Positions 46,114 through 54,882 are shown, counted from the stretch's first letter. The stretch is 64,000 nucleotides of DNA from Prolixibacteraceae bacterium (GCA_023229575.1 JALNYZ010000020.1:9797-73796); one strand, 5' to 3'. Program-made: numbers and translations. The notes: generated from the letters alone by a model not told the origin.

Positions 46114-47916
46114 TTATCTTGTCTTCCCGTAAATTGGCCCATAAGTATCGCAAGCGCGGTAGTCGGATCCCTCCTTGTCCATTCCAAAGGCGCTCCAGGA
46201 TGCAGGTCGGAAAATTTTACCCTCTGCCACATTGTGCATGCACACCGGTATCCTAAGCATCGAGGCCAGCGCGATTAGGTCGGCACCAATATGCCCGTAA
46301 CTGATTGCACCATGGTTGGCTCCCCAGTTGGCCATGACACTGTAGACATCGGCAAAGGCGCCTTTCCCTGTTGTGCGGGGTGCAAACCAGGTGGTTGGCC
46401 AAGTTGGGCTGGTACGCTGGTCCAGGATATTATGAACTTCGTCCGGAAGATCAATGGTCCACCCTTCGGCCAGTTGCAACACAGGCCCGATCCCTTTCAC
46501 CAGATTGATGCGGCTCATCGTTACAGGCATCTCTCCCTCCGTTTTGAAATGGGAAGAGTAACCGCCTCCGCGGAAATAGCCAAGGTCGGCAGGAGCCCAA
46601 TCTGTTGCATCCAAGCATGCTTGTGCCTCAGACTCCGAGATCTCCCAGAATGGTTTCATGACCGATTGCCCGTTTGCTTTTTGCTTTCCTGTTGCATCCA
46701 GGGTTGTTGATCCCGAATTGATCAGGTGGATGATCCCGCCTGCTGCTTTGCCGGTGAGTTTGCTGCCGGTAACGCGTTCAACGGATTCAGGACTCCAGTA
46801 AGTCCGAACATCCGAGAAGATCTGGGCCGTATTGGTAAGCAGATGTCCGAACAACATGGAGACACCATTTAACGAATCGTTTTCAGTAGCAAAGACAAAA
46901 GCCTGACGAATGCCGTTCCAGTCGAACGAGGAGTTCAAAATTGCTTCCATAAAATCACCATTGGGCAGATGGTCTGTCCAGGCTCGCTGCCCCTGGAATC
47001 CTCCCAGAATGGCATTGTGGCCAAGCGCCTCCTCACCGAATCCGAGCTCTTTCAGTTTTGGGTTGCCAATCATCAGGTCGCGGGCCGAAAGGGTCATTTT
47101 AACCACCATTTCCCACTCCCAGTCTTTTCGTTCCCTGGTTGCCTGACTTGCAGGATCATTGACATCCCTGCCCTCTTTGCAATTCTTTTTAACCCAGACA
47201 AGTGCTTTCTCGTATTCTGCAGGATCGTATATCCCACGCTCGGCACGGCGCACAAGTTCCGACATATCAATCACCTCTGTGCGTATGCCGAGATAGTCGA
47301 GCAAGAACTCTTGATCGACATACGATCCGGCAATACCCATCGACATACCACCCAGCGAGAGGTACGATTTATTTTTCATTTGCGCTACCGCGAGACCGGC
47401 TTTGACAAAACGCAAAATCTTCTCTTTCACATCTTCCGGGATGGAACCGTCTTTCTTATCCTGGACGTCATGTCCGTATATTCCGAAAGCAGGCAATCCT
47501 TTTTGTGCATATCCTGCAAGCGCTGCTGCAAGATATACAGCCCCCGGACGTTCGGTTCCATTGAAACCCCATACCGCTTTGGGCAACAGGGGATCAGTAT
47601 CCATTACTTCTGTACCATAACACCAGCAGGGTGAAACAGTCAGGGAGACGCCAACACCCGAACGGGCAAATTTTTCGGCGCACATGGCAGCCTCGGCCAC
47701 TCCGCCAATGGTGGAATCGGCAATCATGCATTCGATCTTTTCACCGTTTGGGAAGCGAAGATTTTCGCTGATTAGCTGCGCCGCAGCCTTGGCCATGTTC
47801 ATGGTTTGAATTTCGAGCGATTCCCTCACTCCCTGCAACCTTCCGTCGATAACGGGCCGGATTCCCACCTTGGGAAGTTCCCCAATAAGTCTGTTTGTAG
47901 CCATTTTTGATATCAA
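46114..47916 (-). CDS. fucI: L-fucose isomerase
   Basis: This is a manganese-dependent ketol isomerase converting L-fucose to L-fuculose (also D-arabinose to D-ribulose), cytoplasmic, 600 residues as expected. Family blocks are [80 protein letters not shown] and [18 protein letters not shown]. The C-terminal region has [20 protein letters not shown]. It completes uptake, mutarotation and isomerisation of fucose encoded in this window, but the kinase and aldolase are not here. It could also act on L-galactose, the 6-hydroxy analogue. It is transcribed alone, ending at the hairpin at 46064. Confidence 0.97.
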   Translation of the reverse strand: MISKMATNRLIGELPKVGIRPVIDGRLQGVRESLEIQTMNMAKAAAQLISENLRFPNGEKIECMIADSTIGGVAEAAMCAEKFARSGVGVSLTVSPCWCYGTEVMDTDPLLPKAVWGFNGTERPGAVYLAAALAGYAQKGLPAFGIYGHDVQDKKDGSIPEDVKEKILRFVKAGLAVAQMKNKSYLSLGGMSMGIAGSYVDQEFLLDYLGIRTEVIDMSELVRRAERGIYDPAEYEKALVWVKKNCKEGRDVNDPASQATRERKDWEWEMVVKMTLSARDLMIGNPKLKELGFGEEALGHNAILGGFQGQRAWTDHLPNGDFMEAILNSSFDWNGIRQAFVFATENDSLNGVSMLFGHLLTNTAQIFSDVRTYWSPESVERVTGSKLTGKAAGGIIHLINSGSTTLDATGKQKANGQSVMKPFWEISESEAQACLDATDWAPADLGYFRGGGYSSHFKTEGEMPVTMSRINLVKGIGPVLQLAEGWTIDLPDEVHNILDQRTSPTWPTTWFAPRTTGKGAFADVYSVMANWGANHGAISYGHIGADLIALASMLRIPVCMHNVAEGKIFRPASWSAFGMDKEGSDYRACDTYGPIYGKTR

Positions 47917-47972
47917 TTTTATGAGTTTCTATATATCATATTGTGTTCGCAGTCATATTCCTGATTCGACCT

Positions 47973-48019
47973 CCCTTTGTGTCTCCTTTGTGTTTTCCTT
48001 TGGGCACTTTGTGGTAAAT
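47973..48019. repeat. Solo CCTTTGTG-type repeat arm
   Basis: This is a single arm of the repeat family that flanks the GxxExxY gene. Its reverse complement begins TTTACCACAAAG, matching TTTACCACGAAG of the cassette arms. No matching inverted arm is seen nearby. It lies in the 236-bp gap between the divergent fucI and HlyD genes, otherwise featureless to me. Confidence 0.6.
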
Positions 48020-48152
48020 TTTGTCATCGGGAGCCGTAAAATTAGCAACTTTAGACAAACCCTGCACCGACAATCTTCAAAAAGTAGTTCTAAAATTCGT
48101 TTTTCTCTCTTTTTTGCCTTAACTTACTAGTAGCAAGTTTAGCTCAGAAAGT

Positions 48153-49304
48153 ATGGAAAACAAACAATTTTTCCCTCCCGAAATTGCCATGAGTAGTTCC
48201 GAAAGCTATTTTTCAGAAAACCACTCAACCGGAAGGGTCATTTACATCGCTGTTATTTTGTTCCTTGCGGCAACCATTGCTTTATTGCCGTTTGTAAAAA
48301 TCCAGGTAACTACCCAATGCGAAGGGGTGGTGCGATCCGGGTACGAAGACAATCCGGTAGTGCCGGTCATTTCAGGTCAGGTGATATCGTGCAGGATCAT
48401 AGAAAACCTTTCCGTCAAAAAGGGTGATACCATACTGCTTATAGCCTCCGATAAAATTGACCACGATTTCACACTGCTCACCTTCAGACTAAAGGAGGAC
48501 AGTTTGCAGTTGTCTGATCTGCAGAAATTAATCCTCGCCAAAAACAGTTTTCTTCAAACAGCGCTTTACAGGCAGGAGTATCGCTCCTTTTCTGACAGGC
48601 TTGCAGAGCAGGAGACTCAGTTGAATCAGGCAGAAAGGGAATACCTGATGTCGCTGACGCTCTTCCAAAAAGGCATCACGCCCAGGCACGAATTTGAGAA
48701 AGTTACGAATCAGTACCAGTTTGAGAAAATCAGGTTCCAAACGATTCAGGCACAGCAATTCGCCCTCTGGCAGGAAAAATCAAAGGAGATAACCCTTGAG
48801 ATGGCTGATTGGAAAACAAAAATCGAACAGCTGAAAAAGGAGAAAATTCAGTATTGTCTAATCGCACCCATTGGCGGAACCATCACCGGTTATTCTGGGA
48901 TTCGGGAAGGTGATTTTGTGGTACCCAATCAGCCAATCGCGAGGATTGCACCTGACGATAAACTGTTGGTGGAGTGTTTTATTTCACCTTCTGACATTGG
49001 ATTGATTGAGCAGGGCATGGATGTATCCTATCAGTTTCATGCCTTTAACTACAATTTATGGGGAGTTGCCACCGGATGGGTAAATGAAATCTCAGGCAAT
49101 GTCGTCAGCGTCAACAACCGGCCCTTTTTCAGGGTCAGGTGCCAACTCGACCAAAGCTTTCTGAAACTCAAAAACGGGACCATTGGCAATTTGAAAAAAG
49201 GAATGACCCTCACCGGACGGTTCAAAGTAGCAGATAGGACCCTGTTTCAGTTATTGTACGACAAGGCAGACAATTGGCTCAATCCCAAACTCAAAAACAT
49301 ATGA
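48153..49304 (+). CDS. HlyD-family membrane-fusion protein of a peptide exporter
   Basis: This is the periplasmic adaptor of a type I-like export system, 383 residues. One N-terminal membrane helix (about 29-47, VIYIAVILFLAATIALLPF) is followed by the biotinyl-lipoyl half (GVVRSGYEDNPVVPVISGQV), a long helical hairpin (about 105-230) and the second lipoyl half (LIAPIGGTITGYSGIREGDF). It links the ABC transporter encoded next to an outer-membrane channel not found here. Its stop overlaps the start of the ABC gene by ATGA, implying translational coupling. No upstream gene shares the strand, so a promoter lies in 47917-48152. Confidence 0.92.
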   Translation: MENKQFFPPEIAMSSSESYFSENHSTGRVIYIAVILFLAATIALLPFVKIQVTTQCEGVVRSGYEDNPVVPVISGQVISCRIIENLSVKKGDTILLIASDKIDHDFTLLTFRLKEDSLQLSDLQKLILAKNSFLQTALYRQEYRSFSDRLAEQETQLNQAEREYLMSLTLFQKGITPRHEFEKVTNQYQFEKIRFQTIQAQQFALWQEKSKEITLEMADWKTKIEQLKKEKIQYCLIAPIGGTITGYSGIREGDFVVPNQPIARIAPDDKLLVECFISPSDIGLIEQGMDVSYQFHAFNYNLWGVATGWVNEISGNVVSVNNRPFFRVRCQLDQSFLKLKNGTIGNLKKGMTLTGRFKVADRTLFQLLYDKADNWLNPKLKNI

Positions 49305-51511
49305 GAACCAAGATAAAACAACGCGATATCACCGATTGCGGCGCAGCTTGTCTGGCCTCCGTCGCAGCGCATTACCAACTGGGCATTCCTGTCTCGAAAA
49401 TACGCCAGATGGCCGGTACCGATCAAAAAGGGACCAATGCCTGGGGATTGATCAAGGCGGCCGAAAGACTCGGCTTTTCGGCAAAAGGGGTAAAGGGCGG
49501 CATTGAAGCGCTTCCCGAAATTCCATGTCCGGCCATTGCGCATGTGCTCGTCAAAAAGACCCTGCTCCATTTTGTGGTGATCTACAGACTGTCAAAAACA
49601 CAGGTCGAATACATGGATCCTGCCGATGGGGAAATGCACAAGGCAACAATTCCGGAATTTGCCGAAATTTGGACAGGTGTTCTAATCCTCATGGCCCCTG
49701 GCACCGATTTTCGACCCAAGAATGAGAAGATTTCGATCTTTAGCCGGTTCATTTTCCTGTTGCAACCACACAAGAATATTCTGCTTCAGGCGCTTTTGGG
49801 AGCCGTCGTTTATACCATTCTCGGTTTGTCTACTTCCATTTACCTGCAAAAAATAACAGATTTTGTTCTAGTCGACCACAACACAAATTTGCTGAACCTG
49901 CTGAGTATAACGATGTTGTTTCTAATTCTATTTCAGCTCTTTATCGGCTATTATAAAAACATTTTCGTACTTCAAACCGGACAAAAAATCGATGCCCGCC
50001 TGATCCTTGGTTATTATAAGCACCTGCTCAAACTGCCCCAATATTTTTTCGATTCCATGCGGGTTGGCGAAATTGTCTCAAGGATCAATGATGCCGTTAA
50101 AATTCGTGCATTTATCAACGACATTGCCATCTCCCTGTTGGTGAGTCTCTTCATTGTAATTTTCTCCTTTGTGCTGATGTTCCTGTATAGTTGGAAACTT
50201 GCGCTGGTGGTCTCCATAGTTCTTCCTTTGTATGGATTGATCTATTGGATCACCAACAAACTGAACAAAAAGAGGGAGAGAAAACTAATGGAGGACACAG
50301 CCGACTTGGAAAGCCAACTGGTTGAGTCGCTTAATTCGGTGCGTACCATCAAAGAGTTTGGACTGGAGTCCTACTCCAACCTGAAGACAGAAATACGCTT
50401 TGTCAACCTGCTTAGGTCGATCTACTGTTCCACCACCAACAGCCTCTTTTCTTCCACAGGAACCGAATTAATCAGCAGGATTTCCACAATTGTTCTTCTT
50501 TGGGTGGGCTCCTATTATGTGATGGATCAATCAATAACTCCGGGTGAATTGCTCTCATTTTATGCCATTGCCGGCTATTTTACAGGACCGGCGTCCAACC
50601 TGATCGGCATGAATAAATCTATACAGAATGCGCTGATTGCAGCTGACCGTCTGTTTGAGATTATGGACCTTGACCAGGAAGTGGATGAAAACAAGTTTGA
50701 CATCACATGCGATAGAGCAGGAGACATCGAATTCCGGCAGGTGAATTTCAGTTATGGAACCCGTACCGAAGTCTTCGATCATTTCTCCTTTTGCATCAAA
50801 AAAGGGGAGATTACAGCAGTCGTTGGGGAGAGCGGTTCGGGAAAAACTACTTTGGTAGCCCTGATCCAGAAGCTATACCCCTTAACAGGAGGAAGCATCC
50901 AGATTGGTGAGTGCAACCTCAACCATGTCTCGACAGTGAGTTTGCGTAAAATGGTCGGGGTCGTTCCTCAACGACTCGATCTTTTTACCGGCACCATCCT
51001 CGAGAATATTGCAGTCGGGGAGTTCAATCCCGATATTTCGAGAGTCATGGATATCTGTCAGGAGTTGGGAATGAAAGCTTTCGTCGAAAATCTACCGGCC
51101 GGACTGAACAGCTGGATTGGGGAGAACGGAACATCCTTGTCGGGAGGGGAAAAACAAAGAATTGCCATCGCCCGGGCGCTCTACCGCGATCCCGAAATCA
51201 TGCTCTTCGATGAGGCCACCTCTTCACTCGACAACGAGTCGGAGCAATTTGTACAGGAGACCATCCAACGACTGAAGAGCCAGGGAAAAACCATCCTTGT
51301 TATTGCGCACCGGCTGAGTACTGTTATCCAGGCTGACCATATCGCTGTTCTGGAGAAGGGACTGGTAGTGGAAGAGGGAACCCATCTCAGCTTGTGGCAG
51401 CGGAAAGGCAGGTACTTCAGTATGTGGCAAAAGCAGTTGCCATTTTACAGTGAGGAGGGATGGGGCCTACAGTTCAAGAACAACACACTCGCCTGCCATG
51501 AAGTTGGTTGA
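49301..51511 (+). CDS. C39 peptidase-containing ABC exporter (bacteriocin/peptide type)
   Basis: This is a 736-residue exporter that cleaves a double-glycine-type leader and exports the peptide. I use the ATG at 49301, overlapping the HlyD stop; the TTG at 49274 is within the HlyD gene. The N-terminal C39 peptidase has the catalytic Cys in DITDCGAACLASV, His in LLHFVVIYR and Asp in YMDPADGEM. Six membrane helices follow (about 155-440). The ATPase has Walker A GESGSGKTT, signature LSGGEKQRIAIARAL and Walker B MLFDEATSSLD, and the H-loop lies in IAHRLSTV. The C39 triad is complete, so it should be active. No GG-leader precursor gene is visible nearby. Confidence 0.95.
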   Translation: MRTKIKQRDITDCGAACLASVAAHYQLGIPVSKIRQMAGTDQKGTNAWGLIKAAERLGFSAKGVKGGIEALPEIPCPAIAHVLVKKTLLHFVVIYRLSKTQVEYMDPADGEMHKATIPEFAEIWTGVLILMAPGTDFRPKNEKISIFSRFIFLLQPHKNILLQALLGAVVYTILGLSTSIYLQKITDFVLVDHNTNLLNLLSITMLFLILFQLFIGYYKNIFVLQTGQKIDARLILGYYKHLLKLPQYFFDSMRVGEIVSRINDAVKIRAFINDIAISLLVSLFIVIFSFVLMFLYSWKLALVVSIVLPLYGLIYWITNKLNKKRERKLMEDTADLESQLVESLNSVRTIKEFGLESYSNLKTEIRFVNLLRSIYCSTTNSLFSSTGTELISRISTIVLLWVGSYYVMDQSITPGELLSFYAIAGYFTGPASNLIGMNKSIQNALIAADRLFEIMDLDQEVDENKFDITCDRAGDIEFRQVNFSYGTRTEVFDHFSFCIKKGEITAVVGESGSGKTTLVALIQKLYPLTGGSIQIGECNLNHVSTVSLRKMVGVVPQRLDLFTGTILENIAVGEFNPDISRVMDICQELGMKAFVENLPAGLNSWIGENGTSLSGGEKQRIAIARALYRDPEIMLFDEATSSLDNESEQFVQETIQRLKSQGKTILVIAHRLSTVIQADHIAVLEKGLVVEEGTHLSLWQRKGRYFSMWQKQLPFYSEEGWGLQFKNNTLACHEVG

Positions 51512-51845
51512 CCATTTTGAACGAATCAAGAAAATGAACAGGATGATCCACTCCGGCCAAACCGGCACCCCCGCCGAATTCGCAAAAGCCCTTGGAATCA
51601 GCCAAAGCCATCTGTTCCGATCTCTTCATATTCTTGAACAGTATGGCATGGATATCAGGTACAGCCGCTCAATGAAAACCTATTTCTATGGCAACGATAA
51701 CGAACTGATCATCAACTATTCGCTAAAACTCATGGCCGACAGTCAGGTGAAGGAGATCGTTGGTGGTAAGGATATTTTGAAAAATTTTTACCACGAAGGT
51801 CTCAAAGCAAAACACAAAGGGATTCACAAAGTAAATTATTACTGA
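51498..51845 (+). CDS. Small HTH protein whose 3' end is formed by a repeat element
   Basis: This is a 115-residue protein starting at the ATG at 51498, overlapping the ABC gene by 14 bp; in-frame sequence back to 51450 is inside that gene. It has an HTH fold near the N-terminus (TPAEFAKALGISQSHLFRSL), followed by DIRYSRSMKTYFYGND and a short helical part. It may regulate the exporter operon or its peptide. The last ~20 codons (from NFYHEG, 51785 on) lie within the left inverted repeat of the GxxExxY cassette, so the native C-terminus has probably been replaced. The family is otherwise unknown to me. Confidence 0.75.
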   Translation: MKLVDHFERIKKMNRMIHSGQTGTPAEFAKALGISQSHLFRSLHILEQYGMDIRYSRSMKTYFYGNDNELIINYSLKLMADSQVKEIVGGKDILKNFYHEGLKAKHKGIHKVNYY

Positions 51846-52270
51846 AATGGACATTGAAGAGGTTTTCAAAATTACTTTGGATTGTTGTTTTCGGGTTCAC
51901 TCTTCCCTTGGACCCGGATTACTTGAAAGCGCATACCTCGAAGCTATGTGTTATGAGTTGAAACGATCAGGTCTCTATGTAGAAAAACAAATACCCTTGC
52001 CGATGGTATATCAAAAAGTAAATCTTGAAGTTGGATATAGAATTGATCTGTTGATTGAAAATGTGGTTATTGTTGAAGTGAAATCTATCGAAGCGCTGGC
52101 AGACATACATCTTGCACAAATCTTGACCTATCTGAAATTATCCGGTTGCAAATTGGGATTATTGGTCAATTTCAATGTCCTTCATCTCAAAGAAGGCATC
52201 AAACGCGTAATTCACTAACTATCTATCCTTTGGAGTCCTTTGTGCAACCCTTTGAGCCCTTCGTGGTAAA
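51787..52270. mobile_element. GxxExxY cassette with terminal inverted repeats
   Basis: A left arm (51787-51835) and a right arm (52221-52270) are inverted copies. The outer 21 bases match at 20 positions (TTTACCACGAAGG then CTCAAAG), and the inner parts share CACAAAGG and C-CAAAG blocks. They enclose one gene, the GxxExxY gene at 51847, and nothing else. The left arm overlaps the end of the HTH gene. No target-site duplication is obvious. Related arms occur at 32226-32328 and 47973-48019. Confidence 0.7.
51847..52218 (+). CDS. GxxExxY-family protein (PD-(D/E)XK nuclease-like)
   Basis: This is a 123-residue protein named for its motif, here GPGLLESAYLEAMCYEL. The residues GYRIDLLIENVVIVEVKSIE form a PD-(D/E)XK-type nuclease core (D, then ExK). 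The C-terminal LAQILTYLKLSGCKLGLLVN is also typical. The biological role of the family is unsettled, though such genes turn up in intergenic and ribosomal-intervening positions in many bacteria. The gene starts 2 bp after the HTH gene stop and lies inside two inverted repeat arms, forming a compact self-contained unit. Confidence 0.9.
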   Translation: MDIEEVFKITLDCCFRVHSSLGPGLLESAYLEAMCYELKRSGLYVEKQIPLPMVYQKVNLEVGYRIDLLIENVVIVEVKSIEALADIHLAQILTYLKLSGCKLGLLVNFNVLHLKEGIKRVIH

Positions 52271-52281
52271 GTCATAAAAAA

Positions 52282-52698
52282 CTACATCTCCTTAATCATC
52301 CGCCCTATTATCTCACGAAATTTTTCTATGTCTGACTGTGGCAGCACATTCAACAGCCTCGCTTCACACTCCTGCCGGTTTCTGTCTATCTCCGCTCTAA
52401 TTTTCTTACCTTCATCCGTCAGGCAAAGCGTGATGGCCCTTCGGTCAGTTTTGTCAATGTTCCTGTCGAGGTAACCATCCACCACCAGCTTCTCGATCAC
52501 CCTGCTGATGCGTGAAGGTGACAGGCCCATGTTCTTTGCCAGCTCCGGACTACTAATACCGGTACATTGATCCAGGGAACTGAAGAAGAGTAGTTCGGAC
52601 TGAGAGAGTTTTAAATGCTCCATCAATTTATTGTCAATCGCCGCGCACCTTTTCTTCATCTCATATACCAATCCTAAAATTTCAGTCCCCTTTCCCAT
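52282..52698 (-). CDS. MarR-family transcriptional regulator
   Basis: This is a winged-helix dimeric repressor, 138 residues from the ATG at 52698 (an upstream TTG is less likely). The core has LKLSQSELLFFSSLDQCTGI, the recognition helix in SSPELAKNMGLSPSRISRVI, and the wing VDGYLDRNIDKTDRRAITLC with the conserved DxRxxxxxLT-like pattern. It is divergent from the thioredoxin gene, and palindromic sites in the gap (52754-52841) are candidate operators. That layout suggests it controls itself and the thioredoxin/OsmC pair, probably in response to oxidants or electrophiles. Confidence 0.92.
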   Translation of the reverse strand: MGKGTEILGLVYEMKKRCAAIDNKLMEHLKLSQSELLFFSSLDQCTGISSPELAKNMGLSPSRISRVIEKLVVDGYLDRNIDKTDRRAITLCLTDEGKKIRAEIDRNRQECEARLLNVLPQSDIEKFREIIGRMIKEM

Positions 52699-52753
52699 GA
52701 TCAAAAATATTTTGATGCAAAACTACAAATAAGTCAACTATTTACAAAGGCAT

Positions 52754-52841
52754 TTTGTGCTATTGGCAAATATTTTTACTAAAAAGTTTTTTTATTGGAA
52801 AATATAATTTACTTTTGCATACAAATAATTGCTAATAGCAA
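52754..52841. promoter_or_regulatory. Divergent MarR/thioredoxin promoter region with two operator-like sites
   Basis: TTGCTAATAGCAA (52829-52841) is a perfect 6+6 palindrome. A related sequence, GCTATTGGCAAA (52759-52770), matches GCTAATAGCAAA at 10 of 12 positions. A -7-type element TACTTTTG (52810-52817) lies between them and points to the thioredoxin gene; no convincing -33 element is seen at the usual spacing. Confidence 0.6.
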
Positions 52842-52867
52842 ATTAATAAATTAGAAAATATAAAATT

Positions 52868-53233
52868 ATGGCACTTGAACATTTAACCCTAGATACTTTC
52901 AAAGAGAAAGTATTCAATTTTGAAGCAAACAAAGATTGGAAATTTGAAGGAAATGCTCCCGCAATTGTGGATTTCTATGCAGACTGGTGTTCACCCTGCA
53001 AGATGATCGCCCCAATTCTCGAGGAGTTGCAGGCCTCTTATGGTACCAGGTTGAATATCTATAAAGTAAATACGGAAGAGGAACGCGAACTGGCAGGCAT
53101 GTTTGGAATCCAAAGCATTCCATCACTGCTTTTCATTCCGATGGATGGACAACCTCAGATGGCGCAGGGAGCGCTACCAAAGGCCACTTTCATCACTGCA
53201 ATAGAAGATGTTTTGAAGGTAACTGCCAACTAA
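52868..53233 (+). CDS. Thioredoxin
   Basis: This is a 121-residue cytoplasmic thioredoxin. The redox motif WCSPC lies in IVDFYADWCSPCKMIAPILE, the conserved Pro in FGIQSIPSLLFIP, and the last helix is ATFITAIEDVLKV. The active site has Ser instead of the usual Gly (WCGPC), a common variant in Bacteroidota. It starts with an ~20-residue extension before the fold. It is divergent from a MarR regulator and followed 113 bp later by an OsmC-family gene, which suggests a small redox-stress group. Confidence 0.93.
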   Translation: MALEHLTLDTFKEKVFNFEANKDWKFEGNAPAIVDFYADWCSPCKMIAPILEELQASYGTRLNIYKVNTEEERELAGMFGIQSIPSLLFIPMDGQPQMAQGALPKATFITAIEDVLKVTAN

Positions 53234-53346
53234 GCTGAAACAATTTCAATTCAGCTTCGTATCAAAAAATGATCTGTACGACGCTCAGATATAACATGAA
53301 TCAAACTAAATCATAGTAATCATAATCAATCCCATAAATCCCAATC

Positions 53347-53766
53347 ATGAAGCAAGCAATAAATCTTTCCTGGAAAAAGGGAATGGCCTTCGAAACTGAA
53401 TTGTACGGCCATAAACTTACGATAGATGCAGATAAATCCAATGGAGGAGAAGATTTGGGACCAAGGCCGAAAGCCTTGTTACTGGTAGGTCTGGCTGGCT
53501 GCACAGGCATGGACATTGTCTCCATCCTTGAGAAAATGAGGGTTGAAATTATTGATCTGAACGTAAAAGTTGAAGGTGAAGTAACCGAAGAGCACCCAAA
53601 ACATTTTACCTCCATGCATATTATCTATGAATTTTGGGGTAAAGATCTTCCGATGGAAAAGCTTGAAAAGGCAGTTTCATTGTCGGATGAGCGTTATTGC
53701 GGGGTCGCGGCGACATTAAAAAAAGGAATTCCGGTTACGCACGAAATTTTAGTTCACAAAGTTTAA
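53347..53766 (+). CDS. OsmC/Ohr-family protein
   Basis: This is a 139-residue OsmC-family protein, typically a thiol-dependent peroxidase for organic hydroperoxides. It has DLGPRPKALLLVGLAGCTGM, with the first conserved Cys in AGCTGMD, and the second in SLSDERYCGVAATLKKG. Both cysteines of the OsmC pair are therefore present. The enzyme would obtain electrons from thioredoxin or a lipoyl protein, and the thioredoxin gene lies just upstream. A strong terminator ends the unit at 53802-53838. Confidence 0.92.
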   Translation: MKQAINLSWKKGMAFETELYGHKLTIDADKSNGGEDLGPRPKALLLVGLAGCTGMDIVSILEKMRVEIIDLNVKVEGEVTEEHPKHFTSMHIIYEFWGKDLPMEKLEKAVSLSDERYCGVAATLKKGIPVTHEILVHKV

Positions 53767-53801
53767 AGTTAGGGTTTTAGTAAAAGCAGTTAGTAACGTT
53801 G

Positions 53802-53838
53802 AAAAGGCCATGGTAGAAATACTGATGGCCTTTTTTTT
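53802..53838 (+). terminator. Rho-independent terminator of the thioredoxin/OsmC unit
   Basis: The 10-bp stem AAAAGGCCAT (53802-53811) with its complement (53825-53834) has a 13-base loop and runs into eight T residues (53831-53838). It is a textbook terminator, 36 bp after the OsmC stop. Confidence 0.95.
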
Positions 53839-54071
53839 CTTAGTTACCGCAATCTTTTATGAGCTTGATGCAGTAAGAAATTCTAAATTTTCTTCTATGA
53901 ATACAAATGACCAGTATTCAATAAATATATCTATAAGCAGTTGACTTAAAGAACAATGCCTTATATTGATGAAATTGCCAGTTTAGCTGATTTTGTTCGC
54001 TATGACGTTAAACGACTAATATATTCGTACGTTGAAAATGAGTTTATTTTAATTCTTTAAAAAATTAAATC
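53839..54071. other. Intergenic region before the repeat-rich exported protein
   Basis: After the terminator the remaining 233 bp hold no ORF, repeat or relic I can name. It should contain the promoter of the gene at 54072; no clear TTTG-N19-TAnnTTTG match was found. Confidence 0.5.
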
Positions 54072-54833
54072 ATGAAAAAGTTAGTAACCACCTCAATGGC
54101 AGTCGCAGCATTATTATTTTTGTCTTTTAATGCTGCAAATGCACAAATCGCAACAGGCTCTTCTTTGAAGGGTACCACTCATGCTACAGTTAATGCTACT
54201 AAAGCAGCAACAGCCGTTACCAATGCCGTTAATAAAATAACAAATGCTACAACTAATGCGGTTAATAAGACAACAAACGCTACGACCAATGCAGTAAAAG
54301 CGAGTACGAATGTTGCCGTTAAAGCTTCAAAAGCAACTGTAAATTCTGCCCAAAATGCACAAACTTCTGTCTTTTCAAGTGATGCCGTGGAAACTAAAGC
54401 CGGTGCAAATGAGAAAGGGCTAAAAACAGATAACAGCGCCAGCGCCAGGGAAGATGCCAATGTTGATGTAAGTAGGCCGGAAACAGGAGAACCAAACAAG
54501 CCTGCAGAAGAAGCTAAAAGCACTAAAGGAATGATTGAAGCTTCAACAAATGCCAGTGAGCAAGCACATGCGAACAGCAATGAACATTCTGCTGTTCAAA
54601 AAGGAGATGCTTTATTGAAAAGCAGTACCAGTACAACCATGAACGGAAGTGCAACTGTATCTGCAAAGCCTGCAACAACAGAAGTAAAAGAAACAACAAC
54701 AGAAACGAAAACAAAAGCAGCGAATAAAGTTGCCGATGTCAAAGCAAAATCTGCTTCTGCTAAACCTTCTTTAAAGGCTGATGCATCTACCTCAGTACAG
54801 GCTGACAGTAAAATAAAAGTGGGAAATAAATAA
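54072..54833 (+). CDS. Exported Ala/Thr/Asn/Lys-rich low-complexity protein
   Basis: I do not recognise a family. The 253-residue product has a clear signal peptide (MKKLVTTSMAVAALLFLSFN, cleaved near ANA-Q). Residues ~38-90 have tandem ~11-residue repeats of the form NKxTNATTNAV, followed by KAS-rich variants, giving an amphipathic helical or extended stretch. The rest is low-complexity, rich in Ala, Ser, Thr, Glu and Lys, with no cysteines. Such composition suggests a disordered periplasmic or surface protein. It has its own terminator at 54847-54882. The next gene also encodes an exported protein, but the terminator separates them. Confidence 0.65.
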   Translation: MKKLVTTSMAVAALLFLSFNAANAQIATGSSLKGTTHATVNATKAATAVTNAVNKITNATTNAVNKTTNATTNAVKASTNVAVKASKATVNSAQNAQTSVFSSDAVETKAGANEKGLKTDNSASAREDANVDVSRPETGEPNKPAEEAKSTKGMIEASTNASEQAHANSNEHSAVQKGDALLKSSTSTTMNGSATVSAKPATTEVKETTTETKTKAANKVADVKAKSASAKPSLKADASTSVQADSKIKVGNK

Positions 54834-54846
54834 ATTAAATGATGGG

Positions 54847-54882
54847 AAAGTCTCCTGTGTATTGCAAATACCAGGGGACTTT
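54847..54882 (+). terminator. Rho-independent terminator after the low-complexity protein gene
   Basis: The 11-bp stem (54847-54857 with 54872-54882, AAAGTCTCCTG, one G-T pair) is followed by TATTTTTATATT. It lies 13 bp after the stop codon. Confidence 0.85.

Noticed and set aside
46969..47634. 221-codon open frame antisense to fucI
   Set aside because: Shadow of L-fucose isomerase, with no independent support.
54179..54580. Hydrophobic 133-codon frame antisense to the low-complexity protein gene
   Set aside because: Ala/Val/Leu runs arise from the complement of Ala/Thr/Asn codons in the repeat; the signal peptide and terminators support the plus strand.
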